From Ceratopteris richardii (lineage: Eukaryota; Streptophyta; Polypodiopsida; Polypodiales; Pteridaceae): a DNA stretch of 64,000 bases. The stretch is taken from assembly GCA_020310875.1 (NCBI GenBank), contig CM035430.1, positions 99,958,866 through 100,022,865 on the forward strand, in the 5' to 3' direction. The notes under the pieces were generated by a model, which worked only from the letters and a program-made list of their open reading frames with translations, ran no database searches and had not been told where the DNA came from. Position 1 is the stretch's first letter. Each line of letters opens with the position of its first letter. This document shows positions 46,021 to 59,400 of the stretch, piece by piece. The translations under genes were made by a program, and so were the position numbers.

Positions 46021-47265
46021 TCAACATGAGTTAACTTGAGTTCAAAGAGATGTAACTCAAGTGGAGAGTACAACTACTAGTGAGCTCTACTTGAAAGTCT
46101 GATACGTACTATGCCCATAGGTATTGCGGGATCCAGGGATCACATAGGTACTATCCCTGATTTTCATTGTACTTTCAATTTATTCAAGCTTGACCAGAGG
46201 AGTAGATCTCTCTTACCAAAGTCACTCATGATCAACATCCTCTTAAACGTCACATGTTTAGCAAAGTACATGGGGCAACAATTCAATGTGTATATTAATT
46301 TCCTTTACATGTGCTTATTCTTGTTTAAAATTACAAAAGGAAATGAAGTAATAAAAAGATAAGCTACCACAGAGATATTTCAAGGGCTTCAATGTGAAAT
46401 TTTGTTGAAGTTTATGCCCAAGCGTACACCATCACAATTTGACTAAGTTTCTTTCGTGAAGGAGGGGAATGAATCAAAATGAAACACTGAAAATAGAGAG
46501 AACAAATATCTGAATTCCAAGGCGGTTTTACTCCTCAAACGGGCTGATTTCAAGTCTGCATGGTTGACACGGAGAAGACGAAGCGATGCTACACTATTCA
46601 TCAATGCACAGATTCCTGGAAGGATATTAAGCAAGGATAAAAGCATAGTAACCCGATTGCATTCCCTCCAATGTCTAGCACCCAAAGAAGACAAAATATC
46701 AACACGTTTGAAGGCTCTCCCAAACTTCTTTGTAAACATGTTACTCCCTTGAAAGAGAAAGAACCTATTTCAATCCTAGAGGATGTAATTAACTATTTAC
46801 AACAACAAACTAGATTGCCCTATGGATATGCTACTAGCTACAACCAAAATGCATAGCATATGTGGATAGACTAATCATGTTCCCAAAGATTGCTTAAGCA
46901 AAAAGGCATGCACCTTTGTTGACAAGACACAACATTGACTAAGAAATTTCTTTTGGATACCTATTACCAAAGGATTTCAACAAGGGTTCCAGCTATCTGT
47001 AAAAGAGTTCATATTTATCATCAAAGATAGGAAAAATGGTCTAAGTACCTAATATGGTAACTTCTATTGTAGATTCCCAACGTGGCATTCACACTTTTTT
47101 TTTAGTGTGCTAGGAAAAAGGGTGGGAATCGTAACCACCTTGGTCATTGAGTAAGTGTAAGTAGTCTGTTTTTTTCATATAACCTCCTTGTTTTGAAACT
47201 TTTCAGATCCCTTTTTAGAAGGCCATGTGCATCAGCTACCATCATTAAATGTCGATAAACATGTG

Positions 47266-47269
<4 letters not shown>
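46021..47269. other. Unassigned DNA, nothing recognised
   Basis: Only short frames below 100 codons without known motifs. No LTR, primer site or repeat structure was found. Confidence 0.4.

Positions 47270-47355
<86 letters not shown>
47270..47355. repeat. (TA)n microsatellite
   Basis: About 86 bases of uninterrupted TA. The open frames over it are low-complexity artefacts. Confidence 0.97.
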
Positions 47356-47359
<4 letters not shown>

Positions 47360-47925
47360 GAATATCTTCCTGAAATTATTAAACACAAAGGGCCTCCATA
47401 AATTCCTAAAGCATTATATGTGCATCATCGAGGTCGTTTCTTTCATATACATCTTCAGTTATTCCAATGATCGAATCTTTACTTACAAAACATGCAATTT
47501 TTGGCAATCAGAACATAACATTTTATTTAAGATGTTGGAGATGTATTTATCCCCCTTTGACTTGTTAAGATTCCCAAATATACTGAAGTATATTCTAGGT
47601 GCAATGTATTGTTATTACGATCTTGCTCACATGCACACAGAGGTTATAGATGCAAAAAACACATCAAAAAATAAACATGTCAAGAGATGAGACAGAACGC
47701 AATATTGGGTGCAATCTCTCCCCATGCACTCTGTTTCGATAGTGCACAAAGTACATGTATTTATAGGAATTTTTTATTATGTCAAAAAGAGTGGTTACAT
47801 GAGAGTGGCTTCCAAAAGCATGTGTGAAACTAAAAGTTGGTGGCTTTTGTAGAAAGCCTTTGCTTTTAATATCAGAAATTGCGGTCTACAACGATTCTTA
47901 TCCTAATCACTACTTTTACCAACTA
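47356..47925. other. Unassigned DNA
   Basis: A 110-codon frame (47358-47690) has no recognised motif and a composition typical of AT-rich DNA. A minus-strand TATA-like CCTATAAATACATG near 47765 resembles an LTR promoter, but no LTR could be delimited. Confidence 0.35.
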
Positions 47926-48091
47926 TTCTAAAAATAGAACTGCTTCTAAAAATAGAACTACTTCTAAAAATAGAACTAGTTCTAAAAACAGGCTATTTCT
48001 AAAAATAAAACTATTGCTAAAAATAGAATTGTTTCTAAAAATAGAATTCTAAAAATAGAAGTCTAAAAAATAGAATTGTTTCTAAAAATAG
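47926..48091. repeat. 18-bp minisatellite
   Basis: About nine copies of TTCTAAAAATAGAACTAC and variants. The core TTCTAAAAATAGAA has TTCTA/TAGAA inverted ends. Early copies keep the 18-bp period; later ones vary in length. Confidence 0.92.
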
Positions 48092-48185
48092 ATCAGATTA
48101 TTGATATCCATCCTTTCATGCCTTCCACACCCTCACAAACCTTCAGCTGCTATATCAGAAACATCAAAACACATTAATACATTAA

Positions 48186-48700
48186 TGTTGGTAGTAGTCA
48201 AGGCATTCAGAGACCTACACGACAGGGAAGCCAACGAAGGGAGTCAGAGCAGAGAGAAGGCACAAGCAAGGAAAGCAGTCAACGAAGATCTAGCAAATAG
48301 GCCATCCAATTTTTCCAAGCAAAACTCTTTTTAACAGTAATTTTCATCACTACATGAACATTGTAAATACCATTTTTGGTATATTCGACTCCATTTTGTT
48401 CAAGCCAAGGAGTCCTCAAGCTTGAGGAGTACTAGTAGTACATATGTACCAATTTTCATAATTTTCTGAGCTCATTTGAGCCTCCAAACTAGCCTAGGAA
48501 CCTAATTTTTAACTAGGCCGGACACTAAGTCTGGACAGGACCAAAGCTAGTCAAAAACTATAAATAGAGCTAGAGAGCTCATTTTTTAGGTTAGCTTGTT
48601 GTAGATTTGAACTTGTATGAGAACTCTTTTGCAATAGAAGTTACTCCATTGTCTCTCTCTTTGTTCTTGCCACGATTGCAGACCACTCGATCGCAATTGA
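48186..48700 (+). repeat. 5' LTR of gypsy E (right limit uncertain)
   Basis: It begins TGTTGGTAGTAGTC and matches 59986-60245 over its first part. A TATA-like CTATAAATAGAGC near 48568 is followed by an AG-rich start region. I could not find the primer site, so the LTR end may lie anywhere between about 48700 and 49250. Confidence 0.7.
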
Positions 48701-49289
48701 CGAGCAAATTCGGCATTTTTTAGGGCAAAAGAAATCTAGCCTATTTTTTGCCACAAAATTGGGACACATTAATGGTTATAAAAACACTTTAGAAAACACT
48801 GTGAGCTATTCATGTTTGCGGGTTAGCCTGTTGTGATTCTATTGTAGACCTAGAACCTTGAATAGACATAACTTACTCATGCGAACTGCGTTTTTAGTGA
48901 TTTTGGTCTTATTGGAAAGCTTGTTTTGAATCCCACCAAAACATGGATTGGTTTTTGTAAAAGTAATATGGAGGGTTATAGATAGGGTATTTGGAAGTTG
49001 ACCATACCCAGGGGGAAGAAAACTGAGGGATCTCTAGGAATGTTTTCCATGAAGCCAAAGGGCAAATTGATCTTTGAATTACGTGAATGGAAATGGATTG
49101 TTATGTCATTTGAATTTAAATCTTGAGCTAACTTTGGGACTCTTACACTCACTCAAGTATTCCTGATGATGCAAAAACAGACAAGACCATAAACACGATA
49201 ACAAAATAAAAAGAATCGAGTGGTTGATAAGAAAGAATCAGCAACAAGATTGTACCTTGGGTAAAAAAATGGGGATTGTTCACTCAGGC

Positions 49290-51940
49290 ATATGAACCTT
49301 AGATCGGGACGACACCTAGGGAGAGATAGACAAAGCCTTAGGTCTTCAGAGGCGAGTGTCACCCACACTGCTAGATCTTGGGCTCAGCAATTGAGTGCTT
49401 ATCCGCACTACTCTAACTCTAAAACTAGCGAATCAGAGATGTCTCACGATATGGAGAGACCCACAAGAAGTTCTGGTGTAACCTACTTACAAAAGGTCGA
49501 AGGTCCTTACAAGACGCAACTGGAATACCTTAGGAACAATTAGGTGCTTGCATCTATGAGGACGGCCTAAGAAGATCTGTGGTCCAGATCAAGAATTGAG
49601 ATCAACCCATTGGACTAGAACATCCGACAATCAAGTTTGAAAATGGTGCATACCTAGACAAAGAAGGAACCATGTACGTAGTCACCAATCACCCAGATAG
49701 GACAGATGAATTTGTTAATGTGATTCCAGAAATGGATATGGGTGACCTAGAGCAAGGGAACATAGGAGGAGAGCCTAGAACCCCTCGCGGTAAGTCAGTC
49801 CTGACAAGAATCATCACTCCAGAATGGGTGCCGCGGGACAATAAGAGCATAGATCTGCTCATAAACCGAGAAACTAACGAAGGTTTTTGGAGGTATAAGC
49901 CTGACCAGCCTAATGAGGCAACCACTCCATGAGTGGCAGTTCAGGAACATAGACCAACTTTTAGAGGCATTCACTACTGAATTCTCTAAGAGTGGTAGAA
50001 AACATAATACTTCCTCACTGATTCATAGTTTCAAGCAGACACCTCAAGAGATGGTTAGAATTGCATGAAAAAGGTTTGGGCAATACCTAGAGAGATGTAT
50101 TGTTCCTGAGTTACCCACTCCAGCCAAACAAGTGGCGTTATTCTTAGATGGATTGTTGAGTACCAAGTTGAGATCATATGTGTACTTGAAGGATCCTAGA
50201 ACCATAGAAGAGTGTGTATGCATGTGCATTGACATTGAGGATAACCTAGGGGAGGAATTAGAGCTTTCAAACATCTACAAAGATTCAGATAGTTCTACTA
50301 GCCTCACTTCCACGCAATCCACATCTATTGAGGAACTCGCTGAGAAAGTAGCTCAGAAGTTAGAAGTCTCAAGCAAAAAAATACCAAGGTTTGACCCAAT
50401 GAAAAGATGTTATACTTGTGGAGGCTACCATATGGCAAATGTATGCCTCAACCACAAGAGAACCCTAGCAGCCAATACTGCACCATAGAACAGAGATACA
50501 CTAATCACACCACGCAAGATTTCCCATACAATAAGCAAGCAGTTAGGCAAACTTACCCATAGCCATACCCTCAACAAGGAAGATACCAGAACCAGTATCC
50601 ACCACAACAGTATGGTAGGCCCCAACTACCCTATCATCCACCCTATCAAGGGCAGCAGAGACCTCAACCAATTCTAGCACAGCAACCCCCTACTCTAGCT
50701 AATGTGATTCCAGTGAAGTACGTAGCTACAGAAGAAAATCTAAATAGACCCATAGTGCTGGTAACACCATTACTTTCAGAAAATGACCTGAGTAATCATA
50801 GTTTTGACTCTACCCACATTGATAGGCCCCAGGCTTACTACATGCAGTCATCGGAGCATAGTGAGTCCTACTATTGCGAAGAACCAAGTGAGCCTAGTTG
50901 GGATCTAGAATATGCAAATTTCATGTACGCAAATCCCAGCCCTAGACCTCAACTTAGGCAAGTAAGACCCCCATTTTCGAGAGGACCATGTTACCGATGT
51001 CAAGGAGATCACCTCATTCGTGACTGCCCTATGCCTGCACTTACACAACCCCAATCTGTGACAATTCAAGGCTTTTGTCAGGATTGTGGAAAAGAACACC
51101 TCTTATAAGACTACCCTAAGAACCCCAATAACATGCCGAAAATCACTCATATCAACGTTATTGGGTTAGTAGTAGACTCTATAGGAAGTGTCACTTCCAC
51201 TACACCAGTGCAAGTGGTCACCAGAGCTCAGGCCTTGCAGCAGAACCCAGGTTTAGGCCAAGAAAAGAGTGCCGAGGTTAGTGAAACTAAGAGCATAACT
51301 AAGAAATGGACGAGAGCCTGGAAAGATAGCCGAGAAAGGATGAAAAGACAATCGTCTAAGAAGATGAGCGAATTAGAAGAGAGCATAAGAGAAACAAAAG
51401 CCAAAATTGTTGAACTCACCTCTCAAACACACTCTCACATACCAACACCACCTTCATCACTATCACCACCTAATCTGCCACCTTCCAACCCACCTCATAC
51501 AATTCCACCACCACCTAGAGTAGGATCAATACTACCTGACCCCACTCTTGAGGACATAGACATGATGCTTAAAGCATATCAGGCCAGAATCCAAGAAGGG
51601 CCAAATGTGACGGATCATGACAAATGTTACCCTAGAGTTGATCTAGAGATAGAAAGAACCAAGATTTGTGCTAAGATGGTAGCATTGGCTCAGACCATGT
51701 TTGAAGCCAGTCACCTCTTCAACTACTCTTGCTCAACTAAGGCACAGTTGCACTTTGATGGACTATTGGAGAGGTTGGAGAGCATAATTGCAAGATCTGA
51801 CAAGGAAGCCACCCCCCAAGGAAGAGACAAGGCAAGTGAAAGAATAAGCATTCCCCCTCAAGAAGCTTATGTGCCTAACTCCACTGAACTAGACACCTCT
51901 TCTTCTATGAATTGGTATTCACCAGAATTCCTGTGAGAGA
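49290..51940 (+). pseudogene. Fossil gag region of gypsy E
   Basis: An arginine- and serine-rich start from 49292 is followed by a capsid-like part (LFLDGLLSTKLRSYVYLKDP near 50136). Two knuckle-like boxes follow: CYTCGGYHMANVC near 50410 and CYRCQGDHLIRDC near 50992, with a third Cys-rich box near 51075. From 51133 a long frame carries a lysine/glutamate coiled coil and a proline-rich linker. Gag with several knuckles and an extended C-terminal part is larger than usual for plant gypsy elements. Confidence 0.75.
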
Positions 51941-52419
51941 TTCAAGAAGAGAAATGGGCTAAAGAAAGTGAAGTTCCCCCTCCCATTGAACTTGTGGATG
52001 ACACGCATGATCAATTCCCACAAGACATTCCTTCCATTCATGAGGAGCAGGAGAGTGCCCAATCCCACGAGAGATTAGACTTTGAGTCTAACTCCTTACA
52101 AGAACTACCCCATTTCACAGGCCCATGGGAAGCAAAGTCTACTTGCATGAGAGCACCCACGATCATGGTAAGAAACAAATACTCTGTCATCCCTAGGAAC
52201 ACAGAGGTAGTGAAAAACACTAAAGTGCAATGCAACCTCACTTTAGAAGAACTACTCAAGGTTAGGCCAGAACTATGGAAACATGTAGCCAATCAAGTGC
52301 TAGAAGTAGCAGAACCTCGTTCCCAGGTAGGATCTCATAGAACAGTGCCAGAAATACCCTTGGACAAGGTAGGAGACATGAGTGATGGAGAAGAAGGAAA
52401 CACCTATCCTCCCATTACC

Positions 52420-52760
52420 CATCAGGGATACACAACCAAGGCAATTTTGGACTCAGGCACAGGAATTGCAATTGCTACCACTTCCCTATGAAAGCGATGG
52501 GGAAAGCCAACACTCAAGCCAACAAGAATGAAGTTGCAAATGGCTGACGATCACATAGAAAGACCCTTAGGACTGCTAGAAGGAATAACTCTCACTACAT
52601 GTGGTGTAGAGTTTGAGCATACCTTTGATATATGCGACTTCAGCAAAAACGAGGCCTATGAGATGATTTGGGAAGACCATTTATGTGGTACTTGCAAGTG
52701 GTACAGGATCGGGGAACCAATTCTTTGTATTTGAAACACTTAGGTGTAACAACCAAAGTC
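52420..52760 (+). pseudogene. Fossil retropepsin-like region 1 of gypsy E
   Basis: TTKAILDSGTGIAIATTSL holds the aspartic protease DSG motif. The following segment with LLEGITLTTCGVEFEHTF and an AYEMI-type hydrophobic end fits the rest of a retropepsin fold. Its position between gag and RT is the normal one for the Ty3/gypsy protease. Confidence 0.75.
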
Positions 52761-53539
52761 AATCCCAAGGATTACTCGCATAGAGATGTACCACCTATTC
52801 AATGGAACCCCATCCATAGAGCTAAAGATGATACGGAGTCAGTGCATTCCATAGGATCAGGATCCTCCTGGATGCATGAAGACACCCACTTATGGATGTG
52901 CAAAGTAGCAGTGGAGGAAGAGAAGAGAGTAAATGCCAGAGAGGTAGGTGCAAAAGAAACCCATAGATCAGTTCAAGACCCAGCCTAGGCACCTGTAGTA
53001 TTTCCTGATGAAGAATTTGAACCACACCGTTGGGTGGAAATTCTAGCAACAATGGATGTAGCCATCAATGGAGAACAATGGACATCCCACTGTGACAAGG
53101 ATGGCTATGAATTTCAGTCTTCTCAATAGTACCAATCATGGGTGCTTTGGTTATTGAAGAATGTGAACCTAGCACTGATGCATTCGAGGATGCAAGTGAC
53201 TCCGATCTAGAGTCAATCATTATGGACTCACCTTTTGCATCAGATGAAGAATACTTCTATGAGGTAGAAGCTCACCCTCAGACACATGAAGAGATTACCA
53301 ATGATGTGAGGTTAACCACACAAGTGGCTGCCAAGAGTGAAGGCAAGAAAAGGAAGAAGAGAGAAGTTACACCAGAAGAGGAGGAATCTTGGTTTGAGGT
53401 CCTTGAAAATTTTAAGAAATATGAGATAGATGATAGGAGAGTCATGATAAGAATGCCTAAACGCGAGGCACAATCCGAAGAGGCCTATGATAACAAAGAA
53501 ACCACCAAGAAAGTAGTTGTAGCCATGGAAGAAGGAGAA

Positions 53540-54500
53540 GAAAGATGCACTTACATAGGACATGACCTGACAGAAGAAGAAGAGCAAGAGTTGATAGCTT
53601 TGCTAAGAGAATATAGAGATGTATTCGCTTGGAGTTACAAGGACTTGAAAGGTGTAGACACTGACATATGCTCACACACTATCCCCATCACCTCAGATGC
53701 CAAACCCTCTAAGCAAAAGCCATACACATATAATGGTAATTATGCTACCAAGATCAAAGAAGAGATAGATCGCTTGGTTGAAGCTGGATTCATCTATGAA
53801 ATTGAGCACACTGAGTGGGTTTCCCCCATTGTAGTGGTGCCCAAGAAGAATGAAAAGCTACATGTATGCATCAACTTGAAGAAGGTTAATGCAGCCACCA
53901 TTCAAGATAACTATCCACTTCCGATCACGGAGCATCTACAAGAAAGAGTAGGAGGCAAGGAATGTATAGCTTCCTTAACGGATTTTCTGGCTACAATCAG
54001 GTAGCCATTGCTCCTGAAGATCAACATAAGACAGCTTTTGCCATAGAGTGGGGCATATTCGCCTTTTGGGTAATGCCATTTGGGCTTACCAATGCTCCTG
54101 CTACCCTTCAGAGGCTGATGTGCCACGTGTTTAAGGAATTCTTGAGGAAGAATTTGGAAGTCTATGTTGATGATCTCTGTGCGCATTCCAACATTAGACA
54201 GACCCATATACCTGAACTTAGGCAGATCTTTGACAAATGTAGAGAATATCAAGTTTGCCTGAACCTAGAAAAGTGTGTTTTCATGGCCCGGCAAGGCAAG
54301 ATTCTAGGACACCTAGTGTCAAAGAATGGAATATCCATGGATCAGGAGAAAGTGAGGGCTATAGCAGAGCTACCTAGGCCAAAGAATGTCAAGGAAGTGC
54401 AAGCTTTCATGGGGCATTGTGGTTATTACCGACGTTTTATACACATGTATGCTATCATTGCAAAGCCTCTGTATGGACTTTTGACCAATTTTGAGTGGAC
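53540..54500 (+). pseudogene. Fossil reverse transcriptase region of gypsy E
   Basis: RVT_1-type RT. Visible parts are LLREYRDVFAWSYKDLKGVD, EEIDRLVEAGFIYEIEHTEW, VSPIVVVPKKNEKLHVCINL, NYPLPITEHLQE, FSGYNQVAIAPEDQHKTAF, MPFGLTNAPATLQRLM and the catalytic YVDD at 54163-54174. Then come the thumb motifs GHLVSKNGISMDQEKVRAI and VQAFMGHCGYYRRFI. This is clear Ty3/gypsy RT, resembling Athila/Tat-side elements more than chromoviruses. Confidence 0.92.
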
Positions 54501-54509
54501 TGATGAATG

Positions 54510-54980
54510 TGAGAAATCTTTCAATGAGCCTAAATGGCGATTATGTTCAGCACCAATCTTGAAGACACCAGATTGGAACAAGCCCTTTCATGTTCACGTG
54601 GATCCATCCAATTATGCTATCGGATGTGTGCTTGCACAACCTACTGGTGAAGGTAATATGGATCTTCCAATTGCCTATGCTAGTAGACAGTTGAATGCGA
54701 CTGAACGAAACTATGCCACCACTGAACGTGAAGGATTAGGCATGGTATAGGCTATTAAAACGTTTAGACACTATTTGCTTGCAAATAAGTTTAAATTTTT
54801 TACTGATCATCAAGCATTGCTGTATTTGGTAAACAAGCCATGCAATACATGTAGATTAGTCAGATGGTTCCTCTTACTAATGGAATATGACTTTGAGGTT
54901 GTAGTGAGGAAAGGCAAGACTCATTTGAGAGCAGACCATCTCTCAAGCCTCACATCCAGAGAGGCCCCACAAGGTGTATC
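54510..54980 (+). pseudogene. Fossil RNase H region of gypsy E
   Basis: The segment includes HVDPSNYAIGCVLAQPTGEG, IAYASRQLNATERNYATTER, FFTDHQALLYLVNKP and LRADHLSSL, the standard RNase H-like domain following gypsy RT (RT_RNaseH family). Confidence 0.9.
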
Positions 54981-55129
54981 AGATGATCTTCCTGATGCCT
55001 ACTTGTTTAATTTGGAAGGTGTACCGCAGTGGCCCAAGACATTAGTGCCAATATTGACATATGGGCCTAAACATCCAATAATGAACACGCAAGATAGGGA
55101 TGTAGTAAGGGCCCAGAAGTACCATATCA

Positions 55130-55905
55130 TGGCAAGAAGTATGTACAAGCATATAGATCAAGGGAGGCAAAAAACTCTACAAACACTAAGGAGACTCGGA
55201 TGCACTAGCCTACTATGGAGGCAGATGTCCATAAGTTGTGTAAAGAATGCCTAGTCTGTCATATTAGACCACCTATGGAGCACACTACACTGTACCAAGT
55301 GTCTCTAATACCAGATTGGAGTGAACCGTTAGTAGCCTTTCTGAGGACGAAAACATTCCCTTAAGATATGACCTTGGCCAGGCAAAGAAGTTTAGAACAA
55401 GAAGCCCTAGATTACGCACTCATTGGGGATAATCTATACAATCGTGGTAAAGATGGTTACCTCAGATTATGTGTCCATGAGAGTGAATATCTTAAAATCT
55501 TGGAAACTGCTCACCAAGGTGTAGTGAGCTCTCCTCTAGAATTTTTGACCTCGAACGACTAGGTGAAACAAGATTAAGAGCTGCAGCAGGAATTTATGCA
55601 GCCAAGAAAAGACAAAAAGCATATTTTGATGCACATGTGAAGGATAAGGGCTTGAAAGTAGGAGACCTAGTCCTAGTCTACACTTTGAAGCAACATGCAC
55701 GGAAATTAGAGAAGCGCGGCTATGGTCCTATGATCACAAATAGGATCTCAACTAGTGGAGCAGTCCAATTAGCTACACTAGAAGGTGATGTTCTCCCTAG
55801 TTACATTAGCGGATGCAGAGTCAAACTATATCAAGAAACCCTCACTGAGGAAATGCTCAATCGACTCAACACTGCCAAGAAACGTAAGGAAGAAGAAAAA
55901 TGAAT
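55130..55905 (+). pseudogene. Fossil integrase-associated region of gypsy E
   Basis: Pieces resembling the integrase N-terminal zinc-binding surroundings and the DNLYNRGKDGYLRLCVHESE linker occur here. A C-terminal segment (KGLKVGDLVLVYTLKQHARK, GYGPMITNRISTSGAVQLAT) resembles the SH3-like end of gypsy integrases. A conventional catalytic core is not recognised in between. No chromodomain is seen. Confidence 0.7.
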
Positions 55906-56079
55906 CCAAGAAGAAGCGCAGGCAAAAGCATTGGAACGCATCCGAAGAATGAAATTGAGAGGACATGGTAGAGATCAGCCTAGGGTAGATGCCTTTGCAG
56001 CCCCATGATATCATATGGCTATGTGTGAAGTCTCAGGTGTGAGTTCCCATAGAATAATTAACCGACCTCCTTTTGTGAC

Positions 56080-56410
56080 TTTAGACATAGGACATGGAAA
56101 TAGTGCAAGGACTTTATAGGCCTTGATTGACTCAGGTGCATCCACTAGTGTTGTTAAACTTTCTTACTATCAAGAATTGAACTTAAGTGTCAATCCTGTA
56201 GAAGCATATCTCATAGGATTGGGAGGTGTGGAAACCCCTTGCATGGGCGAGGTGGAACTTCCCCACTATATCCAAGATGTTCTTAAGAAAATTAAGGTGT
56301 TAGTGTGTCAAGACGACGACCTCACTGAGCCTCTTGTCTTGGGTCAAGATTGGATCTTGAATCATGCAGTCAACCTGAACCTAAGAAGTGGGCTTCTTCA
56401 GGTCTAGGTA
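56080..56410 (+). pseudogene. Fossil retropepsin-like region 2 of gypsy E
   Basis: A second aspartic-protease-like region lies downstream of the integrase end: ALIDSGASTSVVKLSYYQEL, a flap-like part ETPCMGEVELPHYIQDVL, and EPLVLGQDWILNH, matching the ILG-type second half of a retropepsin. It is distinct in sequence from region 1 and better preserved. A protease at this place is not part of the standard Ty3/gypsy layout. Confidence 0.72.
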
Positions 56411-59400
56411 GATAAAAATCGCATTACCATCGAGTTAGAAAATCAACCACTCAAGAAAATAGCAAAGGCACCAACTCCTGGTCCTTCCAAGAGTACACAT
56501 GAAGATAAAGATATTGTTCTTGCCCAAAACTCTATGATGCAGAGGGATGATGTTTTCAACCATGAAGTTAAAGATACGATGGAACTCCCTTCTTTTCCAA
56601 AGGCGACCAAGACATGGCAACTGAAAGAGTACGGAATACAGAGGACGCAGGCAGCTTATGCTCATAGCCAAAGGAGAGTATGAAGCAAGGTGTCTCAGCC
56701 AACAAAACAAATATGGGTGCGAAAAGGCAAGCATCCTGTTGCAGCCAAGTTAAAGCCTCTGACTAAATGCTAGGATCATAAACAATGGCAGGACACTAAT
56801 AAGGAACCTTTCATGGAATTGCCCATGAAAATAACACTCATCTAGTTACCCAAGAAGTCAAGGAAGGCCGACCCACAATCAAGAAAAATTTGGGTGCCTA
56901 AGGCTTGCTTGCGGGCTCAAACAGCCACACATAAACCACATCATGTCCAGCATGGGTCACTCACTCGAACAGCTGATACCCACTCTTACTCGACACTCAC
57001 AAACACATATTTGTCAATGAGCAGGAGCAGAATCACTTGTAAATGGGTCCCTAAAAAGCCCCATTTTCAAATAGATACTCATATAAAGTCTACCATAGTC
57101 CACCAACGGTCATATTGTAAAACCACGCATTTCATTTGGCGACCAAAAACTTGTAATAAACCCCCCGATCCCAAAATTGTAAATTCACCTCCATGTACTG
57201 ACTGCATCATCCTCACACCACATGATTCCACTTAGCTCATAGAACTATTCATTCACTAACTACACACACAATCATCAAGCACCAACTGACTCACTAACTT
57301 GTCACGATGCCTCATGTTAATGTTGTTACGGGGACAAACTGTCATCTCTTGTCCACTACAATGTTAACATGTGCCTCTGTATTCTCACAGAATCGGCAAG
57401 CAAGCAGTAACATGGCAGAAGCAGTAGGAATCAGTTCCCAAGCGGGATCCAGCACCCAAATAGTGAACATTGAAACTCTCCTCCTCGAGTCACAACTAAC
57501 AGAGAGGCCTTAGGAACTCAGGGTAGTGCATGTACTTCCCATTCAAGACCCCCCCCCCAAGGGCACATATCATAGGTCGGCAAACATGCACACTGGTTTA
57601 GTGATGTCATAGGTCCCCTAGGAGAGGGCACATACTTTTGGGAAGCTGAACTAGAATTTAATGGCAAGTGGGGAAGATACCATTTCTTTACCCGTGAATT
57701 TGAGAAGTATCAGGATGCAGAAGTAATGAGATCTGTATGGAACAAAGCAGGCTTGGACAGCTACTTAGGGCACTCTTACCTAAGCCTGATTTTTTGGGCT
57801 GCTCCTACCTGATCAGCACTATCATCCCTAGCAGAGCCAAAGTAGGAGATAGCACCTTTGTGCTTCCCTCATTAACACCAGGTCATGAACTAAAAAGGTT
57901 CAAACTGACCCTCAACCTAGTACGGGAAGCCCTGACATGAAAGGTATGCACATTCCCACAAAGAAAGAAACATTGATTCCCGAAAAAATGAAGCAAAAAG
58001 ATCTCAACAAACTGAAAGATATGGTAGCTATGACACCAACCATCACCCTCCATCACCTCTTGCTTCCACTTCATTCACGATCCCTTTCCCCTTTCCCATT
58101 CACCTTGCATCTTCCACTTTCCCAGCATCTCTACATGTAAATAATATGTCTTCTACATTACATCAATGTGTATATCAGCTGGAGAGCGAGTATCAGACAC
58201 TAGAAGATCGCCATCACCATATCACTGTGGACCACCAGCAATTACAAAAGCGGCTTGCATCCCTAGAAGAAGAGAACACTGACCTCAATCAATGCTACAC
58301 TATGCTAGAACATGCCCATTAGACCCTATTGGAAGCTCCCCAACAATCAAAAACTTCCGAAGTCAAAAGATTAACAGCTTTGCTTGAACTTTATCAGTCC
58401 GAGAATGTCAAGGTCCGACGTAATCGGACGTTAGCAAGGAAACACATGGCCACGGCTCTAGAGGAAAACAAACGACTTCAAAAGTAGAACTAAGAAAACC
58501 TAGAGGCAGCAATGGAAGGCTCCCCTCATGAGATCGACCCAGAAAAGTTTAAGGTAGTCCTTTCAAAGACTATGAAAACAATTCTTGAAAGCTATGTTGA
58601 TCTACTGGAAGTGCATGATGATTTGGGCAAAGAACAGGATACTCTTCCCCAATAGCTAAGGATGCAAGAAGAACAATCAAAGATCACAGATCCTACTATA
58701 ACTACAGAAGAGGTAAATGCACCAAAAGAACAGGTCGCTGAGTTGCAAGGAAAGCTACTTCAGTATGGAAGATAGCCCTCCCCAGTCATAGAGCCAGAAC
58801 TAGAAGAATTGGTACCCATAGAAGTAGATGAGTCATATGAGGAGCTCTATGTTCCTATGCCAATGCCGGGTGGTCAACGAACAGCTAAAGGATTGGACAC
58901 GCTTGAAGTAGAAGTCCCAGAATGGATGTAGATGCTCGAAAAAAATGGCCAATACACATGATGAGCGAGTAGTAGAACAAATTGAGTCAATGTCTAAGAT
59001 TGAGGACACTATTAGAAAATCAGAATACTTCTGCCACATGTCTCATCACCGATGGATAGGCACAAGTGATGATCAATATGTGCCCTATTGTGTGCTCCTG
59101 GCAGACTATAATGCAGAAATTCAACGACAATGTGGCGAGGCTCCAACTTTCACCACTGAATTTTGTCTCGACGATATACCTGAAAGCGCTACACAAGGGT
59201 CCATCTTCCAACCTACCTGACGGCTATGTCTCCTAGAAACTTATCCCAAAATGGTTCGTACATGGAATAATATGCCACTATTTGTCAAGTACAATCCATG
59301 TTACGCCCCCATCCTTAGAAGATGCACATGGCCGGACTCTGCGATCACCATAAAGAATGTTAAAGACTGTGAAAAATGGCTAAATTATGTGTACCTAGCA

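Noticed and set aside
46443-46856. Short frames on both strands between the LINE tail and the TA tract
   Set aside because: They are below 100 codons, mutually overlapping and without motifs.
47926-48091. Regular short repeats that could suggest a CRISPR-like array
   Set aside because: There are no unique spacers of constant length, the units are contiguous, and the context is a plant genome; it is a minisatellite.
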